From positions 35,866,901-35,930,900 of the forward strand of contig CM049317.1 of the NCBI GenBank assembly GCA_026874595.1: a DNA stretch of 64,000 nt, in the 5' to 3' direction. The DNA is from Sipunculus nudus. Taxonomy: Eukaryota; Annelida; Sipuncula; Golfingiida; Sipunculidae. Each line of letters begins with the position of its first letter. Within the stretch, counting starts at the first letter, position 1. The position numbers and the translations under genes were made by a program. The notes beneath the pieces were generated by a model, which made no database searches, was not told the DNA's origin, and saw only the letters and a list, made by a program, of their open reading frames with translations. Positions 28,401-43,265 of the stretch are shown here, in pieces.

Positions 28401-29988
28401 TTAGTATAAATATAAAATTAGTACCTTAAATTTTGCTCAACTTTCACCATGGCACGTTTGTTTCCTGTGAGCACTGTTGATATAATTTTCATATCATGCA
28501 CACATAAGGATTTCAGCTTTTTAGTTTAGAAAGCTGAAAGAAATTTGCCAAAAATTGTAGCTTTTGTTAATGTTTCTATGAGACCATGTCAGACCTTTGC
28601 CCTCTCCAGCCCCTCCTGAGTCACCTGTATGTTGACCTTGTTGAACTTTCAGCAAATTATGCATGCTTGAGGCGAGGCATAAACTTGGGCTCCAGGCAGC
28701 TTATTATATAATGGCCAGCCACAGTGGATGCAGGTGTCCAACCCAACTCATCTAGTAGTTTTAACCAACAACATAACAATAAACAATAAATTAATAATTT
28801 TTTATTGGTTTTTAATAACAAATTAAAGAAAAGTAGAGGAGGAATTTGTTAGTTTATAATAACAGGAAATTAACTTGCAGTTACTGATGATATAAGAATC
28901 TTGTATCAATGGATAGAATGTCATGTATTCCAAATAACACCATGCAGTCACCTATGGTATTTTTCAGTTCAATTTTAATTATAAAAAAGTAAATCATATT
29001 ATTCGTTACTAATGATTTGGGATCATATGAAGGAAAGTAATGATGGACAAAGATGCAGTTGATAATATTAATCTAGATTCCTACTGTGTCGAGTGTGTAC
29101 ATTGATGTGAAATAAGTCCAAAATGAATATATTACATTTATTTTTTTAAATATAAATAAAAGCCATAAAACCAGGTACTTATGATCATTATTTAAATGTG
29201 TTAATTTTGTATATTCTGGATACTCAACATCATTGTTCGTTGAAAACTGAATAAATACCCGACATGGTGCGAATAATTTGCAATTGTATTTAAATACGAA
29301 TATGAATATGTACTCCATTATAAAATTTCTTGCATACAGAACGGGAATTCAGGTAAAAATCAAAGTATATGAATACCAGTGCAAATACTTTCAAAATGTA
29401 TTCATGAATGCATTCATGAATATATTCTTTAATATTATTTTAATAATCATTTCAGTTATATTTCATTTAAAAAATTCATAAGATTCTCTTATTATTTTTA
29501 ATAAAAATTATATTTGGGACAATATTTGTAATTTTTTTAATTAATAGTTAAACTCTTATATTATATGTTCTGCTTATAAGTTATATGGCCAAGTCAAAAT
29601 CTGTGTGACAATAGTACTCCATTTGTTAATAAAATAAATGAAATCAATCCTCTTCCCTGTCTCCAAAGATACTATCAAAATCATACATAAGCTAAACAAC
29701 AACAACTCATAATACAGCATATTTATTACCACACAAAACCAGCACGTGAATCATATCTAAATCATATTTTTTTATCATATATAACAGCTGAGCGCCGTGA
29801 CCCATAGGTCCCTTGTTTAATAATAAGATATACATAGTTAAAAGATATAAAAAGATCAAATTACAATTTTAGTACTAAATTCCAGTTCAACATTTTCATT
29901 ATGTATGACAAGTATCATATAAGAATCTCTTGTAAATGTTCAAATAAGGAAAGCAATAACCTCTTTAATTATACAACCATTAATGTAT

Positions 29989-30041
<53 letters not shown>

Positions 30042-31821
30042 GGGACGCAATGATTGTATTTTTTTTTTTGCACAGATCATGTATGACATTATGCATAAAG
30101 TGTAGCATCACATTTTGTATCTATTTAAAGAATTCACAATCAGTTTGGAAAAAAAACACTCCATTATTCTGCATATCAATCAAGTTTACATGTCACCATA
30201 ACACAGACAAGCACATTACACTTCACTAAACATTTCAGTGTTTGATATGTACACTTAGCTACAAAGACAATAAATACATAATAAAACATGTAGGTCTGTA
30301 TTTCCACAGATATATTTACATGTTTTAGATATATTCATTCTGTATATACATATTACAGGTATATGTATGTATTAATATGGATATCTGAGCACAATAGATA
30401 TAATCTACATACCGTATTACAGTTGTATGTATCTATTAATATAGCTATAGGAGCACTATTAAAAAAAGAGAAGAGAAAAAGAAAGAGTGAGAAATAGAGG
30501 AAGAGAGAAAGAGTGAGAGAAAGGTGAGAAAAAGAGAACCATAGATGGGGAGAGAGAGGTAGAGAGAATGGGCAAGAAAGAAAGTGAAGAAGGGAGAGAG
30601 AATGAGAGGCAGAAATAGAGAGGGAGAGAAATAACCATTGTTGCTGTTATCTCAATACTTCAATTATAACAAAGCAGATAATCAGCTGACCACTGTGTAC
30701 TCATCATTTGAGGTCTGGCCCCTGCCCCAGACACACTAATTGCCCTGGTAGCCCTGCTCCAATGCCCCCAGTCAGGCATGAAGCCCCATGATTGGCCAGA
30801 TAAAAGGGTAGCACAGTGGCCTGTACTGGTACAACCCAGTGTCCTGTAGTAGTACAAATGTACCACTACAGGACAGGGTAGCACTTTGGGTACTGTGACT
30901 GTTCAAACATGCTATGTCCAGGCACAGAAAAAGTAGGCCTAGATCATGGTGAAATCAGCAGTTTATGAAATAATTAAGTCACTACATTTTATAGTTTCAT
31001 ATTTGATCAATAAAATATATGACTACACTTACATCAAAGTGCAAAAAGAAACCCCGTGAACCTTAAAAAAAAGCGTGAAAATTCAACCTCGCTGATATAA
31101 ATGCAACCACAGTATATAAAATAAAATGTTACTTATGTAAAAGTTTAATTGAATATAGACATATTTATTCAAAAGTATGTATGCATATATTCCAGTACCT
31201 GTGTTTATATATGTACTGGTATGTCTCATTTCTTAAATCATATTATCTGGTTGTTGACATTCAAGAAATGTATATGATAGTTGAGACATGATGATATTTC
31301 ATTGTTCAGTTCATCAACATTTGGAACTAAAAACATTTTGTAATATACATTGGAAGAACATATACATTCTTTGACAGTGATTTTTAAATCTAGTATATTG
31401 TGCTTTTACTCTTGCTTAATCCATAAATAGACAGGAAGAGTGACAAGAAAGGTCAAAAGAAGATATAAATCTACATATTGTCATATTGATGTGTTTTCTG
31501 TTCCAGTTCTATGTTCTGTCAGATCATGGAGACAGTTGTGCCATGGTACATGTCCAGAGAGAGGAGCCCAATTTTAAAAGTAAGCACATCCAGATAAACC
31601 AGATCATGAAACAGCCATTTGTGCACAAATGTTTATATTGATATTTGATGAACTGATGTGATCATGGAAGAGTTATTTACCTACAGATACAGGTTATGAC
31701 TTTGGAGAGATAAGCATATTACTTATAATACTTGACAATAGTTGATATTATAAAACCTGTCATTGAGTGGATCTAAAGTCTGTTTATGAGTGATAAATTA
31801 ACAGGAGATAATATTGAATCA

Positions 31822-31884
<63 letters not shown>

Positions 31885-34800
31885 TTATATATATACCATA
31901 TGTGACATAATGAGTGTCCACCCTGTTATAAGAAGCAGTACTTACAGTCACTGTTATTATGCCACCTCACTGGATGATTTTGAAGGCATGGAAGTATGTC
32001 TGAGTATCCCAAGGCCAAAAATATTGGCTAAGGAAATCAAATTTTCCCTAAATTAGCGACTAAAAGTTTCCCCTGAACCCCCAAAAAGGTCATATCTTAG
32101 CTGAGAACAGCATGTTGGGATGGACCTTTCGGGATACAAAAACTAAATGATAAAATTCAATTTTGAAAGCACCTCAGTTGCTCATTATGTCAAATACGGT
32201 ATAGATATATAAATATATATTTATTTATATATATAAAATACACACACAGAGCAGATGCACTCTCTTTGCATAAAAATAATTTTTATTTACCATTACTGAC
32301 TTGCTGAATACCAGTGCCAATGTAGCTTTAATGTTCTGGTATTTATCTGTTGATCAGCCACCGTCACATGTTAACCAACCCTTCGCCAAACTGCCTGACT
32401 TCCAGCCAACCAATGTGATCATGACCAAATTGACAAGAATCCATGATTATCTGCTGAAAAAATATGACTTGGATCTTCATGCTCAGCTGGAGAGGATGGA
32501 GATTGCTCCACAGATTTATGGAATGTAAGGATTTACCTTTAGTCTGGGTCACATAGTTTATTAACCATATCATATATCAAGCACAGGCTGCTTGATCTTA
32601 TGTTGAATAAATTTCTTCTCTTAATGTTGTGTCTGTGACATGCAGTTATGATCTGATCTCGTCTCTGAGAGATCTAACTGGAAATACAAGTATGTTAGAG
32701 TTGATATTTTGATTGACTATTAATGTAAGTTTAGGCCTCCTGTTAATACATTTATTCACAAATCTTTTGAAAAAAGACTGAGAGACTCACAGAGTTCACC
32801 GCACTGCATATATCACTGGCTTATTGAAGACATGCTGGACTGCTGTTTCTTATTATTGCACATGCAAAGTGACTAGAAGTCAGGTTGCTGTTCTAACTGG
32901 AGCTTTGTCTCATACCACACCATGTCTTTCATTGGACTGTAGCTTGGATTAAATAAACCCTGGCTCACACTATCTGTCATATCCGAGGACATCTGTAGCT
33001 GTCATACATACCGCCTTACGCTCTGCCCCTGCAGCCAAGTAAACTTGGCTAAATCAATCACCCTGGTGACCTAATTCTGTTACAGGGCTCTGATGATTAA
33101 AAGCTGTCAAGCTTGTGGTATTGTTTATACATGTTATATATATGATCTTAAGGAGTTCTTGCTGCAAAATCATGCATGGACTGTTATACTTTTGTCAGCT
33201 GTAAAAAATTGTCCAAATGTAAATTTAAAAATATAGTTTCACAGTACTGATTTTCCGATTTCTTATATATTAGAATGATAATTTGCCTTGTATTTCAGCC
33301 GCTGGGTTCGATTATTGTTTGGAAGGGAGTTTCCAATGCAAGACTTGTTGGTGCTATGGGATGCCATCTTTGGGGATGGTATAAGCTTTGACCTGGTGGA
33401 TTATATCTTTTTGGCCATGTTGTTATATCTCAGAGAATACAGTAAGTGCACCAACCACAATCAGTCTGGCTGTTATAGACCTGTTTAGACTGTAGATCTT
33501 GTTCATCATGGCTTTAAGGCTTTAAACACTTTATGAAATGATAAAAGGTAGTGGTAGCCATTAATTGAAATGATAATATCCCCCCTTCAACTGCCCAAAT
33601 TTTTGTGCTCAAAGTTTACGGCTAAGAGAGAAGGAAGCTAGCACACTCAAGAACTTTTTAGTGTCACTGAACACGTTTTGCTGATAAACACAATTCATAA
33701 AAAGCTTGATAAGGTGAATGGAATGCTTTCAGTACTGGTTATTCTGCCCCATACAAGATGACAGCTTTCTTTTCATGTTTTTCATGTGCATATTAATAAG
33801 AACAGAGGTCACTAGTTTTAATACGCCTGTCATATGAAGGGAATATTTAGGTATACCCACCATCTGTCCCTCTATCAACTTTTAGTATCGCCATGTTAAC
33901 TGACCAGGGCTATGATGGATTTTCATCAAACTCACCATAGCTACTAACCAACAGATTTTCTTGTCTGAGTTTGATTACAGGCTAAATCCACGCATATTTA
34001 ATAAGGTCACAGGTCACTAGGCTACTTTGTGGTGTTTCTGGGATAACTTATGAAGAATATGAAGGATTTTGATAAAACTCATCAGAAATGTTAATCTGTA
34101 AAGTATCTGACCAAGTTTAATTTCCAGCAAAATCCACACATATTTAATGAGGTCAGAGGTCACTGCACCTTGGAGGCATTGTGGTGACTTAACAAAAATC
34201 CTATGAAATTTCATGAAACTCATTGTACATATTTACCAATAGAGTTTCTCACCTCATTTAAGTTTTCAGCATATTTCATGCATATTAAATGAGGTCAGAG
34301 GTCACAAGACCTACGACCAGCATATTATGCACATTGCGGTGCTCTTGTCAGTGTTGTTGTGATAACTTACCATGACTTTGATTAAACTCACCAAAAGATT
34401 CAAAACAGGCTTATCATGTAATCTTGCAGTCCTCTTGTTTTAAGATATTGTACATGTAAGGCTAAATTGAACATTTATTGCCATAAGCAAACTTCTCCCG
34501 TTGTCTTAGCATATTTAAAATTTTTCATTTAAACTATACCCAGGTGATCCACTCTACTGATATCACAGTTCGAGCCCTTCATTGTACTCATTCAATGAAT
34601 TATTGGTCAAAGGAACTTTTTTGTATATTTCATGTATGATTGTATATCACAGTTGTTGAATTAACATTAAATTACCATTTTTTTAATTTAAAGGAAATTA
34701 TTCTTATGTAACCATCATAAGCAACAGTTGTAAATTTTACATGAAAGATATTCTATGAAAAGCATTTTTTTCTGTATTTCCTAATGGGCTGATTAATAAA

Positions 34801-37800
34801 TATGTTTACATATCATGTCTTTATACAGTGCTAACCAGTGACTATGCCAGTTGCCTCAAGTGTCTGATGAGATATCCTCCTGTTGGGGACATACACTTTA
34901 TTGTACAGAAGGCTTTATACCTCAGAGAACCTAGTGTAAGTAACATCCGTTGTATTATTGTAAGTCTGTATTAAAACATTGTTTTGAACAAAGCTGAATG
35001 AAAGTCATCTGAGGAATTGCTATAGTCCTTTGACATTTGATATATTCTCCGAGTAAACATGACATGTAATACAAGTGCTGAGAGGCCAGAGGTCAGATCT
35101 GTTACCTTGCCTACATCTTTCCCATCAAACATATATCATTTCAACTGTTTAGCAAGGCCAGAAACCACCTTATTACATGCATAATATTGTGATACCGCTG
35201 ATACTGTACTGGCATGTAGAGAGTTTATATCTGCTTGGTTTTAGCAACATCAGAGACCTCCAAATTACATGTACCAGGCAAACATGTCATCAACAGGAAT
35301 GGAGTCTGCTGCTCGAGTACGAGGTAGGTGTCTTGTACTGGTAGCAGAATGTTTTCAGTGTTGGTGTTTTGTCTTGATAAGACCATGAAAGTAACAACAA
35401 GAATCTGGGGGTTGAGAGTATATGTTAAATTGTCAGTAGGTAATGTTTTATAGATATATGATGTTTAGAGTATATTGTGAGGGTTTTAATTACGTGATAT
35501 TTGCAAATAGGAATTAATCATGTATATGAAACTATTGCTGGGAATAAATTGTCCTATCATCTAAATAAGCAGGAGAGAAAGATGCATGTGGACAATTTGA
35601 TTATTTATAATACCTCTGAAAACGTGGTTTGTTAATCGGAAACTGGCCCATTAGTTTATTACTGTAAAATGCGGGGATACTTCTGGCAATATATCAAATG
35701 TGACACAAGTAATGATATCATGACTGTAAAAGAAATTTGTGAAGTACTGTGGAATTATTAATATTCTAATTTGTAATAACTACAAATACTGTTGCACCTG
35801 TAAACCTAGATTTTATTGGTTCTGTTGCAGTTGTGAAAATAAAACCTTCATGAAAAGTTCAAAATAAAGAAATCACAAAATTTCAGCCTGACAAATATAA
35901 TATGCGGGGATACTTCTGGCAATATATCAAATGTGACACAAGTAATGATATCATGACTGTAAAAGAAATTTGTGAAGTACTGTGGAATTATTAATATTCT
36001 AATTTGTAATAACTACAAATACTGTTGCACCTGTAAACCTAGATTTTATTGGTTCTGTTGCAGTTGTGAAAATAAAACCTTCATGAAAAGTTCAAAATAA
36101 AGAAATCACAAAATTTCAGCCTGACAAATATAATATGCGGGGATACTTCTGGCAATATATCAAATGTGACACAAGTAATGATATCATGACTGTAAAAGAA
36201 ATTTGTGAAGTACTGTGGAATTATTAATACTTGTAGTTATTACAAATTAGAATAATGATATCATGACTGTAAAAGAAATTTGTGAAGTACTGTGGAATTA
36301 TTAATATTCTAATTTGTAATAACTACAAATACTGTTGCACCTGTAAACCTAGATTTTATTGGTTCTGTTGCAGTTGTGAAAATAAAACCTTCATGAAAAG
36401 TTCAAAATAAAGAAATCACAAAATTTCAGCCTGACAAATATAAAGCCAACTACAGTATGTTAAATTTTCAGTAGGAAACATTTGACTATGATTTAAAGGA
36501 TGAGGAGGTTGAATGTATATGTTAATTCTTCAGTAGGTAATGTTTGACTATGATTTAAAGAATGAGGATTTAAATGTAATGTTTAAATGTACATGTTAAA
36601 TCTTCAGTATGTAACACTTGACTATGATTTAAAGAATGGGGATGCTGAAGACATGTATATGTAAAATCTTCAGATGGTAACGTTTGACTATTATTTGCTC
36701 TCAGTTCATCACACTAAGTACCAGGAGAAGCCTGGATCACTGATGTCTGGTCTGTCTAGTCTGACACGACGCTTCAACACGGGGCGCCCCGGGAGTCTCA
36801 GCATCCTTGGCAGTAAGCGGATGGCCAAGTCTGAGAGCGAACCAATGAATCTACAAACTGAGCAGTCCCCAGGAGGATCAGGTCTGGTCACACATCACAT
36901 TGTAATATTGTTAACACACTGTCACACTCAAATCAGTCTCAAAATGGTTGTAATATTGTTAACACACTGTCACACTCAAATCAGTCTCAAAATGGCTGTA
37001 ATATTGTTAACACACTGTCACACTCAAATCAGTCTCAAAATGGCTGTAATATTGTTAACACACTGTCACACTCAAATCAGTCTTAAAATGGCGCTAATAT
37101 TGTTAACACACTGTCACACTCAAATCAGTCTCAAAATGGCTGTAATATTGTTAACACACTGTCACACTCACATCAGTCTCAGAATGGCTATAATATTGTT
37201 AACAAACTGTCACACTCTAATCAGTCTCAAAATGGTTGTAATATTGTTAACACAGTCACATTCAAATCAGTCTCAAATGGCTGTAATATTGTTAACACAA
37301 CTTCACACTCAAATTGTCTAAAAATGGCTGTAATATTGTTAACACACTGTCACACTTAAATCAGTCTTAAAATGGCGCTAATATTGTTAACACACTGTCA
37401 CACTCAAATCAGTCTCAAAATGGCTGTAATATTGTTAACACACTGTCACACTCACATCAGTCTCAGAATGGCTATAATATTGTTAACAAACTGTCACACT
37501 CTAATCAGTCTCAAAATGGTTGTAATATTGTTAACACAGTCACATTCAAATCAGTCTCAAATGGCTGTAATATTGTTAACACAACTTCACACTCAAATTG
37601 TCTAAAAATGGCTGTAATATTGTTAACACACTGTCACACTTAAATCAGTCTAAAAATGACTGAAATATTGTTAACACACTGTCACACTCAAATTAGTCTC
37701 AAAATGGTTGTAATATTGTTAACACACAGTCACACTCAAATCAGTCTCAAAATGGCTGTAATATTGTTAACACACTGTCACACTCAAATGAGTCTCAAAA

Positions 37801-40800
37801 TGGCTGTAATATTGTTAACACACTGTCACACTCAAATCAGTCTCAAAATGGCTGTAATATTGTTAACACACTGTCACACTCAAATCAGTCTCAAAATGGC
37901 TGTAATATTGTTAAAACACCGTCACACCCATATCAGTCTCAAAATGGCTGTAATATTGTTAACACACTGTCACACTCAAATCAGTCTCAAAATGGCTGTA
38001 ATATTGTTAACACACTGTCACACTCAAATCAGTCTCAAAATGGTTGTAATATTGTTAACACAGTCACATTCAAATCAGTCTCAAATGGCTGTAATATTGT
38101 TGACACACTGTCACACTCATATCAGTCTCAAAATGGCTGTAATATTGTTAACACACCGTCACACCCACATCAGTCTCAAAATCACTGTAATATTGTTAAC
38201 ACACTGTCCCACTCAAATCAGTCTCAAAATGGCTGTATTTTCATTAAAACACCGTCACACTCAAATCAGTCTCAAAATGGCTGTAATATTGTTACTGGAC
38301 TGTCGTATTCAAATTAGTCTCAAAATGGCTGTAATATTGTTAACACACTGTCACACTCAAATCAGTCTCAAAATGGCTGTAATATTGTTAACACACTGTC
38401 ACACATAAATCAGTCTCAAAATGGTTGTAATATTGTTAACACAGACACATTCAAATCAGTCTCAAAATGGTTGTAATATTGTTAACACACTGTCACACTC
38501 AAATAAGTCTTAAAATGGCTTTAACACTGTTAACACACCGTCACACTCAAATCAGTCTCAAAACGGCTGTAATATTGTTAACACACTGTCACACTCAAAT
38601 CAGTCTCAAAATGGTTGTAATATTGTTAAAACACTGTTACACTCAAATCAGTCTCAAAATGGTTGTAATATTGTTAAAACACTGTTACACTCAAATCAGT
38701 CTCAAAATGGCTGTAATATTGTTAAAACACTGTCACACTCCAATCAGTCTCAAAAGGCTGTAATATTGTTAAAACACTGTCACACTCAAATCAGTCTCAA
38801 AATGGCTGTAATATTGTTAAAACACTGTAACACTCAAATCAGTCTCAAAATGGCTGTAATATTGTTAACACACTGTCACACTCAAATAAGCTTCAAAATG
38901 GCTGTTATATTGCAAATACTGTCACACTCAAATCAGTCTCAAAATGGCTTTAATACTGTTCATACACCGTCACACTCAAATCAGTCTCAAAATGGCTGTA
39001 ATATTGTTAACACACTGTCACACTCAAATCAGTCTCAAAATGGTTGTAATATTGTTAACACAGTCACATTCAAATCAGTCTCAAATGGCTGTAATATTGT
39101 TAACACACTGTCACACTCAACTCAGTCTCAAAATGGTTGTAATATTGTTAACACACTGTCACACTCAAATCAGTCTCAAAATGGCTGTAATATTGTTAAC
39201 ACACTGTCACACTCAAATCAGTCTCAAAATGGCTGTAATATTGTTAACACACTGTCACACTCAAATCAGTCTCAAAATGGTTGTAATATTGTTAAAACAC
39301 TGTTACACTCAAATCAGTCTCAAAATGGTTGTAATATTGTTAAAACACTGTTACACTCAAATCAGTCTCAAAATGGCTGTAATATTGTTAAAACACTGTC
39401 ACACTCCAATCAGTCTCAAAAGGCTGTAATATTGTTAAAACACTGTCACACTCAAATCAGTCTCAAAATGGCTGTAATATTGTTAAACACTGTAACACTC
39501 AAATCAGTCTCAAAATGGCTGTAATATTGTTAAAACACCGTCACACTCAAATCAGTCTCAAAATGGCTGTAATATTGTTACTGGACTGTCGTATTCAAAT
39601 GAGTCTCAAAATGGCTGTAATATTGTTAACACACTGTCACACTCAAATGAGTCTCAAAATGGCTGTAATATTGTTAACACACTGTCACACTCAAATCAGT
39701 CTCAAAATGGTTGTAATATTGTTAACACAGTCACATTCAAATCAGTCTCAAATGGCTGTAATATTGTTAACACACTGTCACACTCAAATAAGTCTTAAAA
39801 TGGTTTTAACACTGTTAACACACCGTCACACTCAAATCAGTCTCAAAATGGTTGTAATATTGTTATCACACTGTCACACTCAAATAAGCTTCAAAATGGC
39901 TGTTATATTGCAAATACTGTCACACTCAAATCAGTCTCAAAATGGCTTTAATACTGTTAATACACCGTCACACTCAAATCAGTCTCAAAATGGCTGTAAT
40001 ATTGTTAACACACTGTCACACTCAAATTAGCTTCAAAATGGCTGTTATATTGCAAATACTGGCACACTCAAATCAGTCTCAAAATGGCTGTAATATTGTT
40101 AATACAAAGTCACACTCAAATCAGTCTCAAAACGGCTGTAATATTGTTAACCCACTGTCACACTCAAATAAGCTTCAAAATGGCTGTTATATTGCAAATA
40201 CTGTCACACTAAAATCAGTCTCAAAATGGCTTTAATACTGTTCATACACCGTCACACTAAAATCAGTCTCAAAATGGCTGTAATATTGTTAACACACTGT
40301 CACACTCAAATCAGTCTCAAAATGGCTGTAATATTGTTAACACACTGTCACACTCTAATCAGTCTCAAAATGGCTGTAATATTGTTAACACACTGTCACA
40401 CTCCAATCAGTCTCAAAATGGCTGTAATATTGTTAACACACTGTCACACTCAAATCAGTCTCAAAATGGTTGTAATATTGTTAACACACTGTCACTCTCA
40501 AATCAGTCTCAAAATGGTTGTAATATTGTTAAAACACTGTCACACTCAAATCAGTCTCAAAATGGCTGTAATATTGTTAAAACACTGTCACACTCAAATC
40601 AGTCTCAAAATGGTTGTAATATTGTTAAAACACTGTCACACTCAAATCAGTCTCAAAATGGTTGTAATATTGTTAAAACACTGTCACACTCAAATCAGTC
40701 TCAAAATGGCTGTAATATTGTTAAAACACTGTCACACTCAAATCAGTCTCAAAATGGCTGTAATATTGTTAAAACACTGTCACACTTCTTCTCTGTGTGA

Positions 40801-43206
40801 ATCTGTGAAATCTGTGGGAATGAAACTGATGCCAAAAACAGCAGCAGCATTCACCAACTTAAGTTTATGTAACTCTTCCATATCTAGAGGCCTCTGTGAT
40901 TTAGGGTAACAGCACCTGACTCAAAAGCCCTATTGAATCTCAACTGAGGAGGGGTGAGATTTTTCACTGTAGACCCCCAATCAGAGTGGAAGCTCTGCTG
41001 ACTTAACGGGAAGACTGTGCCCCACAATCATGTTTCACTCACAAAAGAGTGCACCTTTTGGAGTTCATTGGTGTTAATGACCCAGTGATGGGGAATAATT
41101 CACACTCAGGACCTGCATTTGTGATACCCCTGGCCTGGTTGATGACGGGATTATTGTGTTGTCCCCTGTCCAGTCTGAAACCAGAACAGAAGTCTACAGA
41201 TGTGCATTAGAAAAAAAAAGCCCATTAAAATCTTGAATTCTTGTCTCTGATGCACTTGTTCCATAATTTCACTGCTACAAGCTATCATCCAAGGTGTATC
41301 ACACAGTAAGAAGGACCTCAGGGTCTCCTTGTCGTTTCAGTGGATCCATGGGAATACAGAGTGAGACCAAAGAGAGGCTCTGCTTCAAGTTTGCCGGCAC
41401 TTGGTGAGACTGAAGTCGTTAGTATGATCCACCCAACTATCTCCTCGCAGAGCCTGGCTCGACTAGAGACGTCTGGTGCCAAATCTGCGAGTTCTGCCGC
41501 AAGCATGAATGGTGACATGAGTCCTTATGATGGGAATGCCTCACCCAGCACTAAGTATGCAACGATGCCACTCCGGGGCAAGAAGAGCGGCAGGAAACAA
41601 GCAAAACTTGTGAGTTAATACACAAAAAAACACTTCCCTGATATTATCCTGTTATGTTTCTTCATTAGTATTGGTCTGTCTACAGCCTAACTAACTGTCT
41701 TTGTAACTGTCCTTGTCATTACTTAAGACATCATGCCCATTTACCTTGAATCATTTGTCTTTTCTGTGTATAATGCACCATCCCTTTCTATTTGTATGAT
41801 GTATGAACCCTCTGTCTTGTGTTTACAGGAAGCAGCCCTTGAACATCAGATATCTTATTTACAAGGTCGCTTGAATGAGTTCGAACATATGTGTCATTAC
41901 TGTGCTGGGAAGATGGATACTCAGATAAGTAAGAAAATATATAATTATACTCAAATATTAAATAAATAATACCATTATAATAATGTCATTGTCATATTAT
42001 CATATAGCTGTTCATTTTGCTGAAGTGATCTATATGCACATACATATTTTTCTGTTCACAGAAGTGTGCTGTGTGATTTGAGTCTACATAAAAGTCTAAT
42101 AAACAGTTTTAATATAATTAGTTATTTCATTATCTTCTGCCCTTTTTCATTGCCCGGAAATCATTGGTTGTCATACGCGTGATCAGTTATTATAATTTAA
42201 TTACCATTGAAATAAATATTCTGTTTGAATATTGTTACAGTAAATAATAGAAGCAAATATATTTCCAGTCATATTAAGTGTTAGTTAGGTTGAATCATGT
42301 TGAAATATGGCACTGTTTTATTTACAGAAAAACTTCAAACGGAGATCTTGAGACAGGAGGTAGAAAATGAGGATGAGCTACTGCTGGCACTGGCAGGTCT
42401 CAAACAGGTAAATATGGTCATCTTATGTATACCTGTGGATCTATATCTCTATGTATATTTGTATATAACTCTAAAAATTACAGAACACTACAATACTTTC
42501 TGATTATTTGGAAACAGGCTTACAAGCAGATAAACAAAAATCCTGCACCTGAATCAAAACTGAACAACTCACTGATCATCTGTTCCATTCCCCAAGATCT
42601 ACAACTCTGTTTTAACTTGCATTATCAAGCTGCAGGCAATCCACCTCTGGTCACAAAGTCTCAGCTTTGCCAGGTATCTGATTTGTAATGGGTCACTGGT
42701 TGAGATTCCCTGCTGTCTGCGACAGTCACAGGTGTACAGTTATTCTCATACCCCCCCATACTCACCACCCACTTAGTGTTATGCAGTAATTCTTATTGTT
42801 TGAACTGTATTTTCTTAATTGTATCTCTGTTTCCACTCTAATTTACAAAGCTTTTCTTGAAACAGTAATTCTAGGAGTAATCCAGAAGAGGCAATGTTGT
42901 GGTAATGTAGCATTTCTAAAGAAATCAATTTCTTTTAAATGATTTTAACAAATTAAAATATCATTAAACCCATCAGTATGCATAAATTGAAAATATATGA
43001 GTCATATTATGGATAAATGAAGGTGCAATTTAAAATAATGAATACTGAATCAAGTTTATTTTTCTGATATTTATTGTTTTGCAAATTTATAAGATATATT
43101 TTTATGGTAAATAATAAATACATTTGTATGCATAATGTGGTGTTATCTAACAAAATTAGGGATATATGATGATGCAATTTAGAATTTTGAATCAACTTAT
43201 ATATTC

Positions 43207-43265
<59 letters not shown>

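Noticed and set aside
36893-40785. Regular 48-bp array as a CRISPR-like locus
   Set aside because: Units are contiguous near-identical repeats with no unique spacers, in an animal intron.
36890-40909. Long open frames (up to about 250 codons) of repeating HCHTQISLK peptides
   Set aside because: They are translations of the 48-bp minisatellite in its stop-free frame. There is no start context or domain, and the array lies in intron 15.
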